A stretch of 64,000 nucleotides of DNA, taken from positions 1 to 64,000 of the forward strand of contig DAINPP010000004.1 in the NCBI GenBank assembly GCA_036743375.1, written 5' to 3'. Shown here in pieces: positions 7,930-16,505 of the stretch. Origin of the DNA: DAINPP01 sp036743375. Lineage in GTDB: Bacteria > Thermotogota > Thermotogae > MWEM01. Position 1 is the first letter of the stretch. The number at the start of each line of letters is the position of its first letter. The notes beneath the pieces were generated by a model that did no database searches, was not told the DNA's origin, and saw nothing but the letters and a program-made list of their open reading frames with translations. Made by a program: the position numbers and the translations under genes.

Positions 7930-8890
7930 AATGCACCTTGTTAAACAACTGAATAATATTTGCCCTGAAATCAACTTTACCAGACTTAAAATCAAGTTCC
8001 GTATTCAAAAGATCCTCGAGGATTGTATTTAGTTCTTTTTCCGTATACTGAAAACAGATCTTCTGTTTTTTCTCAGAACGATCAAATGAAAATCCAACAA
8101 TCTCAGATACCACTGGGATATTAGTTTTGACTTTGGCCGCTATTTCTTTAACCGTATTGAAAGTAAAGAGGTTAATATTTGATGATAGACATACCATCCT
8201 GATCTTTGCAATTAATAGATACACAGCGCTCAATCGATACAATATCTGCATCTGATTGTACTCCAGTAAAATTGTTTCGATCTTATCAAGCGCTTTTAGG
8301 GATTTACGATCAACAAATTCGTTTACAAAGATCTGAAGTGATTCCTTGGAATACGAGTAAAACATCTCATCGAATAAGTCTTCATCTATTTTACCATCTT
8401 TTGCCATCATCCTGAATTTGTTCAATTCGTTGTTGATCTTCCACAGATCATTCTCAGTCTCCCCAATCAGTCTCTCAACCTGTCGGATAGTCAACCGGAG
8501 TTTCTTCTCAGAGGCAAGCTGATTGACAAGTTGCTTCCATTCTCCATCTTTCCATGGTTTTGGTAAATTAAAATTCCTTTCATTTTTTTTAAACCCTTTA
8601 AGTGATTTACCGACACCGATAAAAAGAAAATTATCTTCAGATTCCTCTAACATCGTCGTGTTTTCCTTAAGAAATTCTATCTTTTTTTTGGATAATGTAC
8701 CTGGAAAATCGCATAACACACAATAGGCCTGAGAAAATAAAGTCCTTCTGTAAAGTTCCGGGATAAATTCTTCAAACGATTTCCACATCTTCAAATCAAA
8801 TGTGCGAAAAATCTTTCCCTCTCTCTCGGCAAATTCCATACAATATTTATACTTTGTAAAACTATCATCGCCAACTAAAAGTTCATACAT
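7907..8890 (-). CDS. holA: DNA polymerase III subunit delta (HolA)
   Basis: The product (327 residues from the chosen start) has the length and layout of the clamp-loader delta subunit: an N-terminal 'YELLVGDD' strand-turn, a divergent AAA+ region without Walker A, a middle segment 'DLWKINNELNKF' and a C-terminal helical collar with 'LLNTELDFKSGKVD' typical of HolA. It would open the beta clamp during replication. I chose the ATG at 8890 because the product then starts as other HolA proteins do and a GGTGA site lies 11 bases upstream; a TTG at 8908 is possible and would overlap the upstream gene. Sequence similarity is diffuse, as usual for this family. Confidence 0.78.
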   Translation of the reverse strand: MYELLVGDDSFTKYKYCMEFAEREGKIFRTFDLKMWKSFEEFIPELYRRTLFSQAYCVLCDFPGTLSKKKIEFLKENTTMLEESEDNFLFIGVGKSLKGFKKNERNFNLPKPWKDGEWKQLVNQLASEKKLRLTIRQVERLIGETENDLWKINNELNKFRMMAKDGKIDEDLFDEMFYSYSKESLQIFVNEFVDRKSLKALDKIETILLEYNQMQILYRLSAVYLLIAKIRMVCLSSNINLFTFNTVKEIAAKVKTNIPVVSEIVGFSFDRSEKKQKICFQYTEKELNTILEDLLNTELDFKSGKVDFRANIIQLFNKVHFEETITR

Positions 8891-8894
8891 ATCT

Positions 8895-9935
8895 TTATAA
8901 TTCACCAATTAATACTTTGAAGATCGCTTCCAGTTTTACCGCTTCAATGGTTAATTCAAGTATTCTGTCTTCCAGATCCATCCGGTGCTTTTTAATTTCT
9001 ATAAGTTGTTGTGTAGTTAACGTGCCGTTTATGATTGCCGTCGTAGAACTGTTTATCGTTTTCTCAAGTTCAGAATATTGATCTTTCAGTATAGGAAGCT
9101 GTTCAACTATTACATCATGCATCAGTTTGTACTTTCTTATTTCAATCTCATCGAGTTTATCCTGTACGGAATGTGCAACGGGTTTTTCAAAATCGGCAGA
9201 ACCACCAATACCCGCTGATATTCCTTGTAAAAAAGAATTATAATCTGTACGGAAGGCCGCATAAAGTGAATTACTATTGTCCTCATCCGAATTGAACAGA
9301 TTTAAATATCGCCTTATGGCTATCATTACCACATCATCATCGATCTTTTCAGGCGAGTAGTCAGACAATCCATTTATCTGTGGTTCTCCTGAATCAAGTG
9401 AGGATAATGCTTCTATTTTGATAGAAATATATGCCATATCTACCTGGGTCAGTTTATTATTAGTGGACACTAAAATATCAGTTTCATCATCAGTCTTAAG
9501 AAGAACCTTTTTCTTTAAGTAATCGAAGAAGAGGTCAACAGCTTTTAATTTTCTCTTGACAGTTTCCCGTTGCGCTTCTTTGTATCTTCTTTCAGACTCA
9601 CCGGTAGAAAGGAAATTATAAGATACACCGGCAGAAAATTGATAATCCGTCTGTGTGGAAAAATCGGTAGAGACAGAAAGCCTTGTCTGCATATCGACTT
9701 TTTCAAACATCTGTACGCCTGCTTCCACACCAAATATCCCCTTTTTTTCAAAAGGGTCGTAGCCCGCAAGAATCTGACCTTCAGCCTTATTCATCCATTG
9801 AAAATAGGGTAACGAGTATTCATTTGAAGTTGTTTTTTCAACCCCTGTCATGACTTCATCCAGAGTATATGCAAAAACGGAACCAGAAAATACACCTATC
9901 AAAAGAATTATCAGATATGAAATATTTTCCCTCAT
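8895..9935 (-). CDS. exported helical envelope protein, possibly TolC-like
   Basis: This 346-residue protein begins with a signal peptide ending near 'SVFAYT'. Residues about 60-115 are beta-rich, and the phrase 'GVSYNFLSTGESERRYKEAQ' resembles the way TolC-family outer membrane factors run from a strand into a long helix. The rest is mostly helical with heptad-like stretches at about 265-345. It is shorter than TolC and shows only one such half, so the assignment is tentative; a periplasmic coiled-coil protein is the alternative. The ATG at 9935 has a GGAGATG site 5 bases upstream; a TTG one codon earlier is rejected. It lies between asparaginase and holA in the same direction. Confidence 0.5.
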   Translation of the reverse strand: MRENISYLIILLIGVFSGSVFAYTLDEVMTGVEKTTSNEYSLPYFQWMNKAEGQILAGYDPFEKKGIFGVEAGVQMFEKVDMQTRLSVSTDFSTQTDYQFSAGVSYNFLSTGESERRYKEAQRETVKRKLKAVDLFFDYLKKKVLLKTDDETDILVSTNNKLTQVDMAYISIKIEALSSLDSGEPQINGLSDYSPEKIDDDVVMIAIRRYLNLFNSDEDNSNSLYAAFRTDYNSFLQGISAGIGGSADFEKPVAHSVQDKLDEIEIRKYKLMHDVIVEQLPILKDQYSELEKTINSSTTAIINGTLTTQQLIEIKKHRMDLEDRILELTIEAVKLEAIFKVLIGEL

Positions 9936-9991
9936 CAAATCATCTCCTCAAAGATTATCACATTCGCTTTCTTTCGTATTGGTTAAATCGT

Positions 9992-10993
9992 TTAAAAATC
10001 CCTTCTTTCCGGTACATAAGTTGATATTTCAAAACTTTCCCTGATTTCATCAATCGACATACCACAGCCAAGTAACACCATCAGTTTTATTCTTGCCTTC
10101 TGACTACTCTGTTCATGACCCAAAATCACTCCAAGTCTTTTTAGCGCAGCTCCGCCACCTCTGTACCCGTAAATGTCAAGGACCCTTCCCTTATAACATC
10201 TTGAGACCAGTACGATAGGAACCCCTTTATCAAGACAATGCTGAATGGGGTCTGTCAATTCAGGTGGAACATTACCTCTTCCGAATCCTTCCAAGACAAT
10301 ACCCTTTGTTCCATTTTTAACCGCATAGTCAAGAAATTCACCTTTATCACCTGGAAAAGTCTTTATCAGACAAGTCTTTGATTCAACTCTTGATGTTTTT
10401 ATATAGGTTCTTCTGAGAGATTTTCTGAAAAAAAAGACACCATCATCATCTACGATTCCTAAGGGGCCAAAACCCGGAGAATCAAAGGTTGCCACATTGC
10501 TGGTATACGTTTTGGTGACTTCTCTTGCGGCATGTATTTCATCGTTCAGGCAGACAACTGTTCCACAACCCCTCGAATAATCAGATGCCGCAACTTCGAC
10601 TGAAGAAAACACATTTCTCGGGCCATCGGTGCCCAGTTCATTGATATTTCTCATAGCAGCCGTTACAACAATAGGTTTGATCGTATCAACGGTTAAATCA
10701 AGCATATAGGATGTTTCTTCAAGGGTGTCAGTCCCATGTGTAATAACTACACCCGTAACATCTTCCCTGTCAACAAGCTCCTGTACCACACATGACAGTT
10801 CAAACATTATTTCAGGTGTCATATACGGACTGGGAATATTACAGAAATCGATGGTCTCTATATTGGCAAAACGTTCCAGACCATTCAGCTCAGCTATTTT
10901 CGAATTCCCTACATTCGAAGGGATAACACCTTCCGTTTCCTTTCTCATGGCAATCGTGCCGCCCGTCGTAACGATAATCACTTTTTTATTCAT
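9992..10993 (-). CDS. ansA: L-asparaginase
   Basis: This 333-residue cytoplasmic enzyme hydrolyses L-asparagine to aspartate and ammonia. The first catalytic threonine is in 'TTGGTIAM' near residue 12. The second Thr-Asp pair is in 'THGTDTLEE' and the catalytic Lys follows in 'REVTKTYTSN'. There is no signal peptide, so it is the cytosolic type. Its ATG overlaps the stop of the upstream NTPase by 4 bases. The position fits an organism that ferments amino acids. A related amidase specificity (for example Glu-tRNA amidotransferase GatD) is unlikely because the extra GatD domain is absent. Confidence 0.92.
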   Translation of the reverse strand: MNKKVIIVTTGGTIAMRKETEGVIPSNVGNSKIAELNGLERFANIETIDFCNIPSPYMTPEIMFELSCVVQELVDREDVTGVVITHGTDTLEETSYMLDLTVDTIKPIVVTAAMRNINELGTDGPRNVFSSVEVAASDYSRGCGTVVCLNDEIHAAREVTKTYTSNVATFDSPGFGPLGIVDDDGVFFFRKSLRRTYIKTSRVESKTCLIKTFPGDKGEFLDYAVKNGTKGIVLEGFGRGNVPPELTDPIQHCLDKGVPIVLVSRCYKGRVLDIYGYRGGGAALKRLGVILGHEQSSQKARIKLMVLLGCGMSIDEIRESFEISTYVPERRDF

Positions 10994-11508
10994 TTTAACC
11001 CCCGTAAAAATCTAAATATTTCTTTCTCTGTATTTTTTCTTTCTGAATAATCTAATCTGTTGAGATTATATTCTTTTAATCCCGCAAGAGACCTAATCTT
11101 TTTTAAAAATGGATAATTCTCACTTTTTAAAGTTATCAGCGACAAGACTGACATGTTGATCGCGTTAAGTATTCCTTCCTGCATATTCTTTGAAAGAGAT
11201 TCAAGAAATCCTATTTCATCCGCGTAAAATATTTGCCCTGAAAATATTTCTTTTTTCAAAACATCTCCAACTCGGTCAAGCGATTCAAGAATAGGTTTTA
11301 AAGAATGATCTGAAGTCTTCCTGCCCAATTCAACCGAAGTTTCGTTGATATTCTTCCACTCAAGGATCAGATGCTGTTCTGGGTTAAAATATGTCCTGAA
11401 CCCTTTAACAGGAATACCGGTCTTTAGAATCTCCGATAATATTGAATTAAGGGATGTGGTTTTACCCACACCCCTTTTTCCCGTTAAGACAAAGATTCTA
11501 TTTTCCAT
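10990..11508 (-). CDS. THEP1-like nucleoside-triphosphatase
   Basis: This 172-residue P-loop protein matches the THEP1/NTPase_1 family by size, by 'GKRGVGKTT' at residues 10-18 and by a Walker B-like 'FYADEIGFLE' in the middle. Family members hydrolyse ATP and GTP slowly in vitro and their cellular role is unclear. It overlaps the end of alaS by 11 bases and the asparaginase start by 4, so all three are translated from one message. The usual lid region after Walker B seems short. Confidence 0.75.
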   Translation of the reverse strand: MENRIFVLTGKRGVGKTTSLNSILSEILKTGIPVKGFRTYFNPEQHLILEWKNINETSVELGRKTSDHSLKPILESLDRVGDVLKKEIFSGQIFYADEIGFLESLSKNMQEGILNAINMSVLSLITLKSENYPFLKKIRSLAGLKEYNLNRLDYSERKNTEKEIFRFLRGLK

Positions 11509-14128
11509 CCCTGATGATCTCAGGAATGGAATTTATGGCTTCTTCTAATTTTGTAACATCTTTACCACCGGCTTGCGCAAAATCAGGTCTTCCGCCGCCG
11601 CCGCCGCCAAGTATTGAAGCAAGGGCTTTGGCCATTTTACCGGCATGAACTGATTTACCGGCCATTCCCTTCGAAACCTTTACGGTAAAAGAGACGTTAT
11701 CCTTTGTCTTATTGAACAGGCAGACAACACCTTCATCAAGTTTTTCTATGGCATTGTCCGCAACTGTTCTCATAACCTGTGGATTGATATTCTCCTGGAC
11801 GATGGCAAGGTATTTAATTCCATCTACTTCCTTTATTGCATCATCCGAATTATTCAATTTTTGATTACTGAGTTTCTCTTCAAGCTCATTTATTTTCCTC
11901 AAAGACTCCCTTACCTGCCCCTGAAGTTTAACAACGCTGTCATTGATGAGATGTTCTTCGGTATTCAAGAACGTTGCAACGGATTTAATCACTGCCCTTT
12001 CGCTATCAATTGCAATCATACTGTTCCAACCGGTTGAACCTTCGATCCTTCTAACACCGGAAGAAATTCCAGTTTCACTCTTTATTCTGAAAGGCCCAAT
12101 TTGTCCTGTATTCTTCACATGGGTCCCCCCACATAATTCCGCACTGAAATTTCCCATCCTCACTACTCTCACTTTCTGAGAATATTTCTCATCAAATAGA
12201 GCCGTTACACCGGAGGCCTTTGCTTCGTCCAGATCCATTTCATCCGTAATAACATCAAGTACATTCATAATCTGCTCATTGACTATCGTTTCTACCTTTT
12301 TAATTTCCATATCCGTCATCGGTTTATAATGAGAAAAATCAAACCGAAGTCTTGTTGGAGAGACAAGCGATCCGGCCTGTTTGACATGAGTACCAAGAAC
12401 CTCTTTCAAAGCAGCATGCAACAGATGAGTCGCACTATGATTTCTCGCTGTTGCCAATCTTGATGCATTATCCACTTCAAGTGTCAAAACAGCTCCTTTT
12501 TTCAGAATACCATTCAGTATTTCCACTCTGTGAACAATGACTTTATTGTATGGATTAAAGACTTCCTTTACTTCTGCCGAGAAGGCTTCATTAAAGATTT
12601 TTCCCTTATCAGAAACCTGTCCACCTTTTTCATCGTAAAATGGTGTGTCTTTGACAACAACATCCACCATCTCACCGGCTTGGGCTTCATCGATCAGTTC
12701 ATCGTCTTTCAAAAGGAACAGAGCCGTAGAGTTTGCAGAGAGCTTCTCATAACCGACAAATTCTATATTGGATATGGTATCCGGATTAAGTTTCTCATAA
12801 ACTTTTGAAACTTTCGCATACTCAAGATTTCCCCTTGCGGTTCTGGCCATCTCTTTCTGATTCTCCATCAGTTCATTATAGCCTTCGATATCCACTTTTT
12901 TATCCTGCTGTTCAGCAATTTCTTTCGTCACTTCTACCGGAAAACCATACGTATCATAAAGCTTAAAGGCATCTTCCGCGGATATCTCATCTGAATCTTT
13001 TAAAAGTTCATCAAGCAATTCAAGTCCCTGTTCCATCGTTCTTACAAATTTCTTTTCTTCTTCAAAAACAATTTGCGTGATGATCTCCTGTTTTTCCTTC
13101 AACTCGAGATAATGGGACCCCATTTTTTCGACAACAACTTCCACGAGTTCTGAAAGGAACGGTTTTTTCATGCCATGAAGCCAACCGAAGGTCAAAGCTC
13201 TTCTGATAATTCGCTTAAGTACATAACCTCTGCCATCATTCGAGGGAAGCACACCATCGGAAATCATAAACACTGCCGATCGGATATGATCGGCAATTAC
13301 CCGCAAAGTAGTCATTTCCCTTTTGCCTTTTGTATAATCAATCCCGGTCAGTTCTTCCGCTTTTTTTATAATTGGCTGAAACAGATCTGTTTCAAAATTG
13401 GAAGGGACCTGCTGAATAATAGACGTTAATCTTTCAAGTCCAAGGCCCGTATCAATATTTTTTCTTGCAAGAGGTGAAAATGTTCCATCTTCATTCGCAT
13501 TTAATTCGGTAAAGACAAGATTATAAAATTCGAGAAATCTCCCACAGTCACATGCAGGTGAACAGTGCTCCGGGTCCGGACAATTATCGTTGGGACCCAT
13601 ATCAAAAAATATTTCCGAACATGGGCCACACGGTCCGGTAGGTCCGGCAGGTCCCCAGAAATTATCCTCTTTGCCGAGTCGAACTATCTTATCGGCAGGA
13701 AATTTAATCTGTTCGGTCCAGATTCTGAATGCCTCTTCATCTTCTTCAAAAACAGAAACCCAGATCTTCTCTTCCGGCATCTCCATTACTTCAGTTGCAA
13801 ATTCCCAGGCCCATCGAATGGCCTCTTCCTTGAAGTAATCACCAAACGAAAAATTCCCCAGCATTTCAAAGAAAGTATGATGTCTTTTTGTTCTCCCAAC
13901 TGAATCAATATCATTTGTTCTGACACATTTCTGACAGGTAGTAACTCTCGGATAAACGGGTTTTACCTTTCCCCAGAAAATTGGTTTAAACTGTACCATC
14001 CCAGCTATTGTAAAGAGAAGCTGAGGATCGTTTGGAATAAGAGATGAACTCGGTAATCTCTCATGCATTTTTCTCTCATAAAAACTTAAAAAAGATTCTC
14101 TAATATCTGCTGCTGTCATATATCTCAA
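11498..14128 (-). CDS. alaS: alanyl-tRNA synthetase
   Basis: This 876-residue enzyme charges tRNA-Ala and edits mis-acylated Ser and Gly. The class II catalytic core fills about residues 1-240 ('GMVQFKPIFWG', 'RHHTFFEMLGNFSFGDYF'). The editing domain has its zinc ligands in 'HSATHLLHA' and 'CGGTH', and the C-Ala domain ends with the glycine-rich 'GGGGGGRPDFAQAGG'. I chose the TTG at 14128 because GGAGGT lies 8 bases upstream; the ATG three codons later is too far from that site. It is full length and in line with cdsA upstream. Confidence 0.98.
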   Translation of the reverse strand: MRYMTAADIRESFLSFYERKMHERLPSSSLIPNDPQLLFTIAGMVQFKPIFWGKVKPVYPRVTTCQKCVRTNDIDSVGRTKRHHTFFEMLGNFSFGDYFKEEAIRWAWEFATEVMEMPEEKIWVSVFEEDEEAFRIWTEQIKFPADKIVRLGKEDNFWGPAGPTGPCGPCSEIFFDMGPNDNCPDPEHCSPACDCGRFLEFYNLVFTELNANEDGTFSPLARKNIDTGLGLERLTSIIQQVPSNFETDLFQPIIKKAEELTGIDYTKGKREMTTLRVIADHIRSAVFMISDGVLPSNDGRGYVLKRIIRRALTFGWLHGMKKPFLSELVEVVVEKMGSHYLELKEKQEIITQIVFEEEKKFVRTMEQGLELLDELLKDSDEISAEDAFKLYDTYGFPVEVTKEIAEQQDKKVDIEGYNELMENQKEMARTARGNLEYAKVSKVYEKLNPDTISNIEFVGYEKLSANSTALFLLKDDELIDEAQAGEMVDVVVKDTPFYDEKGGQVSDKGKIFNEAFSAEVKEVFNPYNKVIVHRVEILNGILKKGAVLTLEVDNASRLATARNHSATHLLHAALKEVLGTHVKQAGSLVSPTRLRFDFSHYKPMTDMEIKKVETIVNEQIMNVLDVITDEMDLDEAKASGVTALFDEKYSQKVRVVRMGNFSAELCGGTHVKNTGQIGPFRIKSETGISSGVRRIEGSTGWNSMIAIDSERAVIKSVATFLNTEEHLINDSVVKLQGQVRESLRKINELEEKLSNQKLNNSDDAIKEVDGIKYLAIVQENINPQVMRTVADNAIEKLDEGVVCLFNKTKDNVSFTVKVSKGMAGKSVHAGKMAKALASILGGGGGGRPDFAQAGGKDVTKLEEAINSIPEIIRDGK

Positions 14129-14151
14129 AAGTATTTACCTCCAAATTAATA

Positions 14152-15015
14152 TCATCTGAAAACCATCATCAAGAAGAGCGTCAGAGGGCCGACAAAGACA
14201 AGAGAATCAATTCTGTCAAGTAATCCGCCATGCCCCGGTAAAAAATCTCCCGCATCTTTTAAATGATGGCTTCGCTTGATGGATGATTCAAATAAATCTC
14301 CAAAAGTAGCTCCCCATGTAATAAACATTGTCAGGACAAAAACTTCAAACAGGTTCAGATCAACCCCCATTCCGTTTCCGAAAAAGGTTAAATAGGGTAA
14401 TATTAGTTTTACCACAACGGTTATGATGATAAGTCCGAAGAATGTCCCTACCATCCCCCCGACAAGTCCTTCTACTGATTTCTTCGGACTGATACTCGGC
14501 ATCAGTTTGTGTTTACCGTATCTGATACCTATAAAAAACGCAAAAGAATCGAACAACCAGGGTGAAGTGACTGCATATAACGCATAAACCCATCCGTAAT
14601 TTTTATAAATATACAATATGCATGTTAGCGATAAGGCAATGTAAATTACTCCAAAGATAAGATTTACCGTAACATCACTCGATTTTTTTGAATCCTTGTA
14701 AATCATCACACATAATCCCGCAATCACGGGGATAAGGATGCCATAAAGCATAAAGAGCAGATCCGATCTGTTAATTGCGATCAATACGCCCGATAAGAGG
14801 ACGTACCCAGGAATTATGGACGTGAGGAGAACCACTTCTCTTGTATTTTTCTTCTCGCCGAGAAAAAGCTTAACATATTCATTTCCGGAAACAAGACTGG
14901 CCAGAAAACCAAGCAGTATAAATGTCCAGAAATTATAAAAGAGTAAAACAGCACCAGTACCAAAAATAATCCCGTATTTCCACCTGTTCTGTATTTCTTT
15001 TTTATCAGGTGCCAA
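14152..15015 (-). CDS. cdsA: phosphatidate cytidylyltransferase
   Basis: This 287-residue inner-membrane enzyme makes CDP-diacylglycerol from phosphatidate and CTP. About eight membrane segments are visible. The C-terminal signature of the family is present: 'SPKKSVEG', then 'GDLFESSIKR', 'KDAGDFLPGHGGLLDRID'. The start is TTG with GGAG 9 bases upstream. It follows uppS by 70 bases, the usual frr-uppS-cdsA order. Confidence 0.95.
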   Translation of the reverse strand: MAPDKKEIQNRWKYGIIFGTGAVLLFYNFWTFILLGFLASLVSGNEYVKLFLGEKKNTREVVLLTSIIPGYVLLSGVLIAINRSDLLFMLYGILIPVIAGLCVMIYKDSKKSSDVTVNLIFGVIYIALSLTCILYIYKNYGWVYALYAVTSPWLFDSFAFFIGIRYGKHKLMPSISPKKSVEGLVGGMVGTFFGLIIITVVVKLILPYLTFFGNGMGVDLNLFEVFVLTMFITWGATFGDLFESSIKRSHHLKDAGDFLPGHGGLLDRIDSLVFVGPLTLFLMMVFR

Positions 15016-15085
15016 TTAAATCAACTCCATCATCTAATATACTTCCAGCTTCTGCAGAGAATACCAGTACGACAAACAGAAAACT

Positions 15086-15841
15086 TCACGATTCTGCTTC
15101 TATTGCCCCAAACCTACGGTTTCTCTTTGAATACTCGGCCAATACTCTAAAGAATTCTTTTCTGTCAAAATCTGGCCAGTGAATATCCGTAAAGATCATT
15201 TCAGAATAAGCAAGCTGCCACAGCAAAAAGTTACTCAATCTCTTTTCACCAGAAGTCCTTACAAGAAGATCGGGATCCGGAACATCAGGTAAATTGAGGA
15301 AATTCCTTAAATATTCAGAATTCTCATCATTCAGTACATCTTCTTTGCTATCACCAGTTTTAATCTCTTCATATAAACGAAGGAAAGCATCCCAAATTTC
15401 CTGCCTTCCTCCGTAATTCAATGCCAAAATCATATGCAGCTTGTCACAATGCTTTGACTTTTCTTCTATATTTTTTGCCGTTTCGTATGCTTTTTTGGGT
15501 AAGGCTTCAATATGTCCGGTAAATCTTATCCTCACACCGCGTTCTATCATCTCCGGTGATTTACTCTCAAGATAATAAACAAGCGTCTGAAACAGAAATT
15601 CAACTTCTTCATTCGGCCGTTTCCAGTTCTCGGTAGAAAATGTATACAACGTACAATATTTTATCCCCACATCATTGCAAAGTCTTACAACCTTTTCAGC
15701 AACCTCTGCCCCTGCGGCGTGTCCGTCAGAACGCTCCAACCCGTTTATCTTTGCCCAACGACCGTTCCCGTCCATTATAAAAGCGACATGAACGGGCAAA
15801 TGCATTTTTTTTATTTCTTCCAGTTTATAGGACTCTTTCAT
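15086..15841 (-). CDS. uppS: isoprenyl (undecaprenyl) diphosphate synthase
   Basis: This 251-residue cis-prenyltransferase makes the long-chain isoprenyl diphosphate used as carrier lipid for peptidoglycan and other wall polymers. The catalytic P-loop 'FIMDGNGRWA' is at residues 21-30, and 'TLYTFSTENWKRP', 'LNYGGR' and 'RTSGEKRLSNFLLWQ' follow in family order. It is 12 bases from frr and precedes cdsA. Confidence 0.97.
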   Translation of the reverse strand: MKESYKLEEIKKMHLPVHVAFIMDGNGRWAKINGLERSDGHAAGAEVAEKVVRLCNDVGIKYCTLYTFSTENWKRPNEEVEFLFQTLVYYLESKSPEMIERGVRIRFTGHIEALPKKAYETAKNIEEKSKHCDKLHMILALNYGGRQEIWDAFLRLYEEIKTGDSKEDVLNDENSEYLRNFLNLPDVPDPDLLVRTSGEKRLSNFLLWQLAYSEMIFTDIHWPDFDRKEFFRVLAEYSKRNRRFGAIEAES

Positions 15842-15853
15842 TTCATGTCCTTG

Positions 15854-16405
15854 TTAGACTTCCATTATTTCGCTTTCTTTTTCTTTAAAGACCTCGTCCA
15901 TTTTAATAACATACTCGTTGGTCAAATCCTGCACCTTTTCCTCAAGCTTATGTGCATCATCTTCAGGAATATCACCGTTCTTTTGTTCTTCCTTAACCTC
16001 TTTTATCACTTCTCTTCTGATGTTTCTGACCGCTACTTTTCCCTGTTCGATGATTTCATGAACCATTTTAACGAGTTCCCTTCTCTGTTCTCCGGTTGGT
16101 GGTGGAAAATTCAATCGGATACTCGAACCATCATTGATCGGAGTCAATCCAAGATTTGAGGCCAATATGGATTTTTCTATTGCCTTTAATACCGTTTTAT
16201 CCCACGGTTTCACAATAAGAGATCTTTCCATTACCGAGATGCTTGCAAGCTGTGGAATCGGTGTCGGTGTGTTGTAATAATCGGCGGTAATTTCTTCAAG
16301 CAGCGCCGGACTCGGTCTTCCTGTTCTGATATGTTTTAGTTCTTCTCCTATGGAATCAACACTTTTCTGCATCTTCTCTTTTGTAACCTTTAAATGATTA
16401 TCCAT
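15854..16405 (-). CDS. frr: ribosome recycling factor
   Basis: This 183-residue protein splits post-termination ribosomes together with EF-G. The N-terminal helix and the 'GRPSPALLE' turn, 'PWDKTVLKAIEKSI' and 'IRLNFPPPTGEQRRELVK' are all canonical. The ATG has an AAAGGGG site upstream. A candidate promoter lies in the 100-base gap before it, so frr may start a transcript continuing into uppS and cdsA. Confidence 0.97.
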   Translation of the reverse strand: MDNHLKVTKEKMQKSVDSIGEELKHIRTGRPSPALLEEITADYYNTPTPIPQLASISVMERSLIVKPWDKTVLKAIEKSILASNLGLTPINDGSSIRLNFPPPTGEQRRELVKMVHEIIEQGKVAVRNIRREVIKEVKEEQKNGDIPEDDAHKLEEKVQDLTNEYVIKMDEVFKEKESEIMEV

Positions 16406-16469
16406 AAACCCTATCCCCTTTCTTTTTTTTATAACATAAATACACCATTGCTTAAAAAAGCCTCTGTGT

Positions 16470-16478
16470 ATTATAGCA
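16470..16478 (-). promoter_or_regulatory. extended -10 promoter candidate upstream of frr
   Basis: On the minus strand the motif TGCTATAAT (extended -10) lies about 65 bases before the frr ATG. The region 17 bases upstream has only a weak TTTTTA -35. The same TGCTATAAT occurs before the umuD leader at 41233, which supports it as a real promoter form in this genome. Confidence 0.5.
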
Positions 16479-16505
16479 TAAGCATAAAATTCTAAAAATG
16501 TATTT

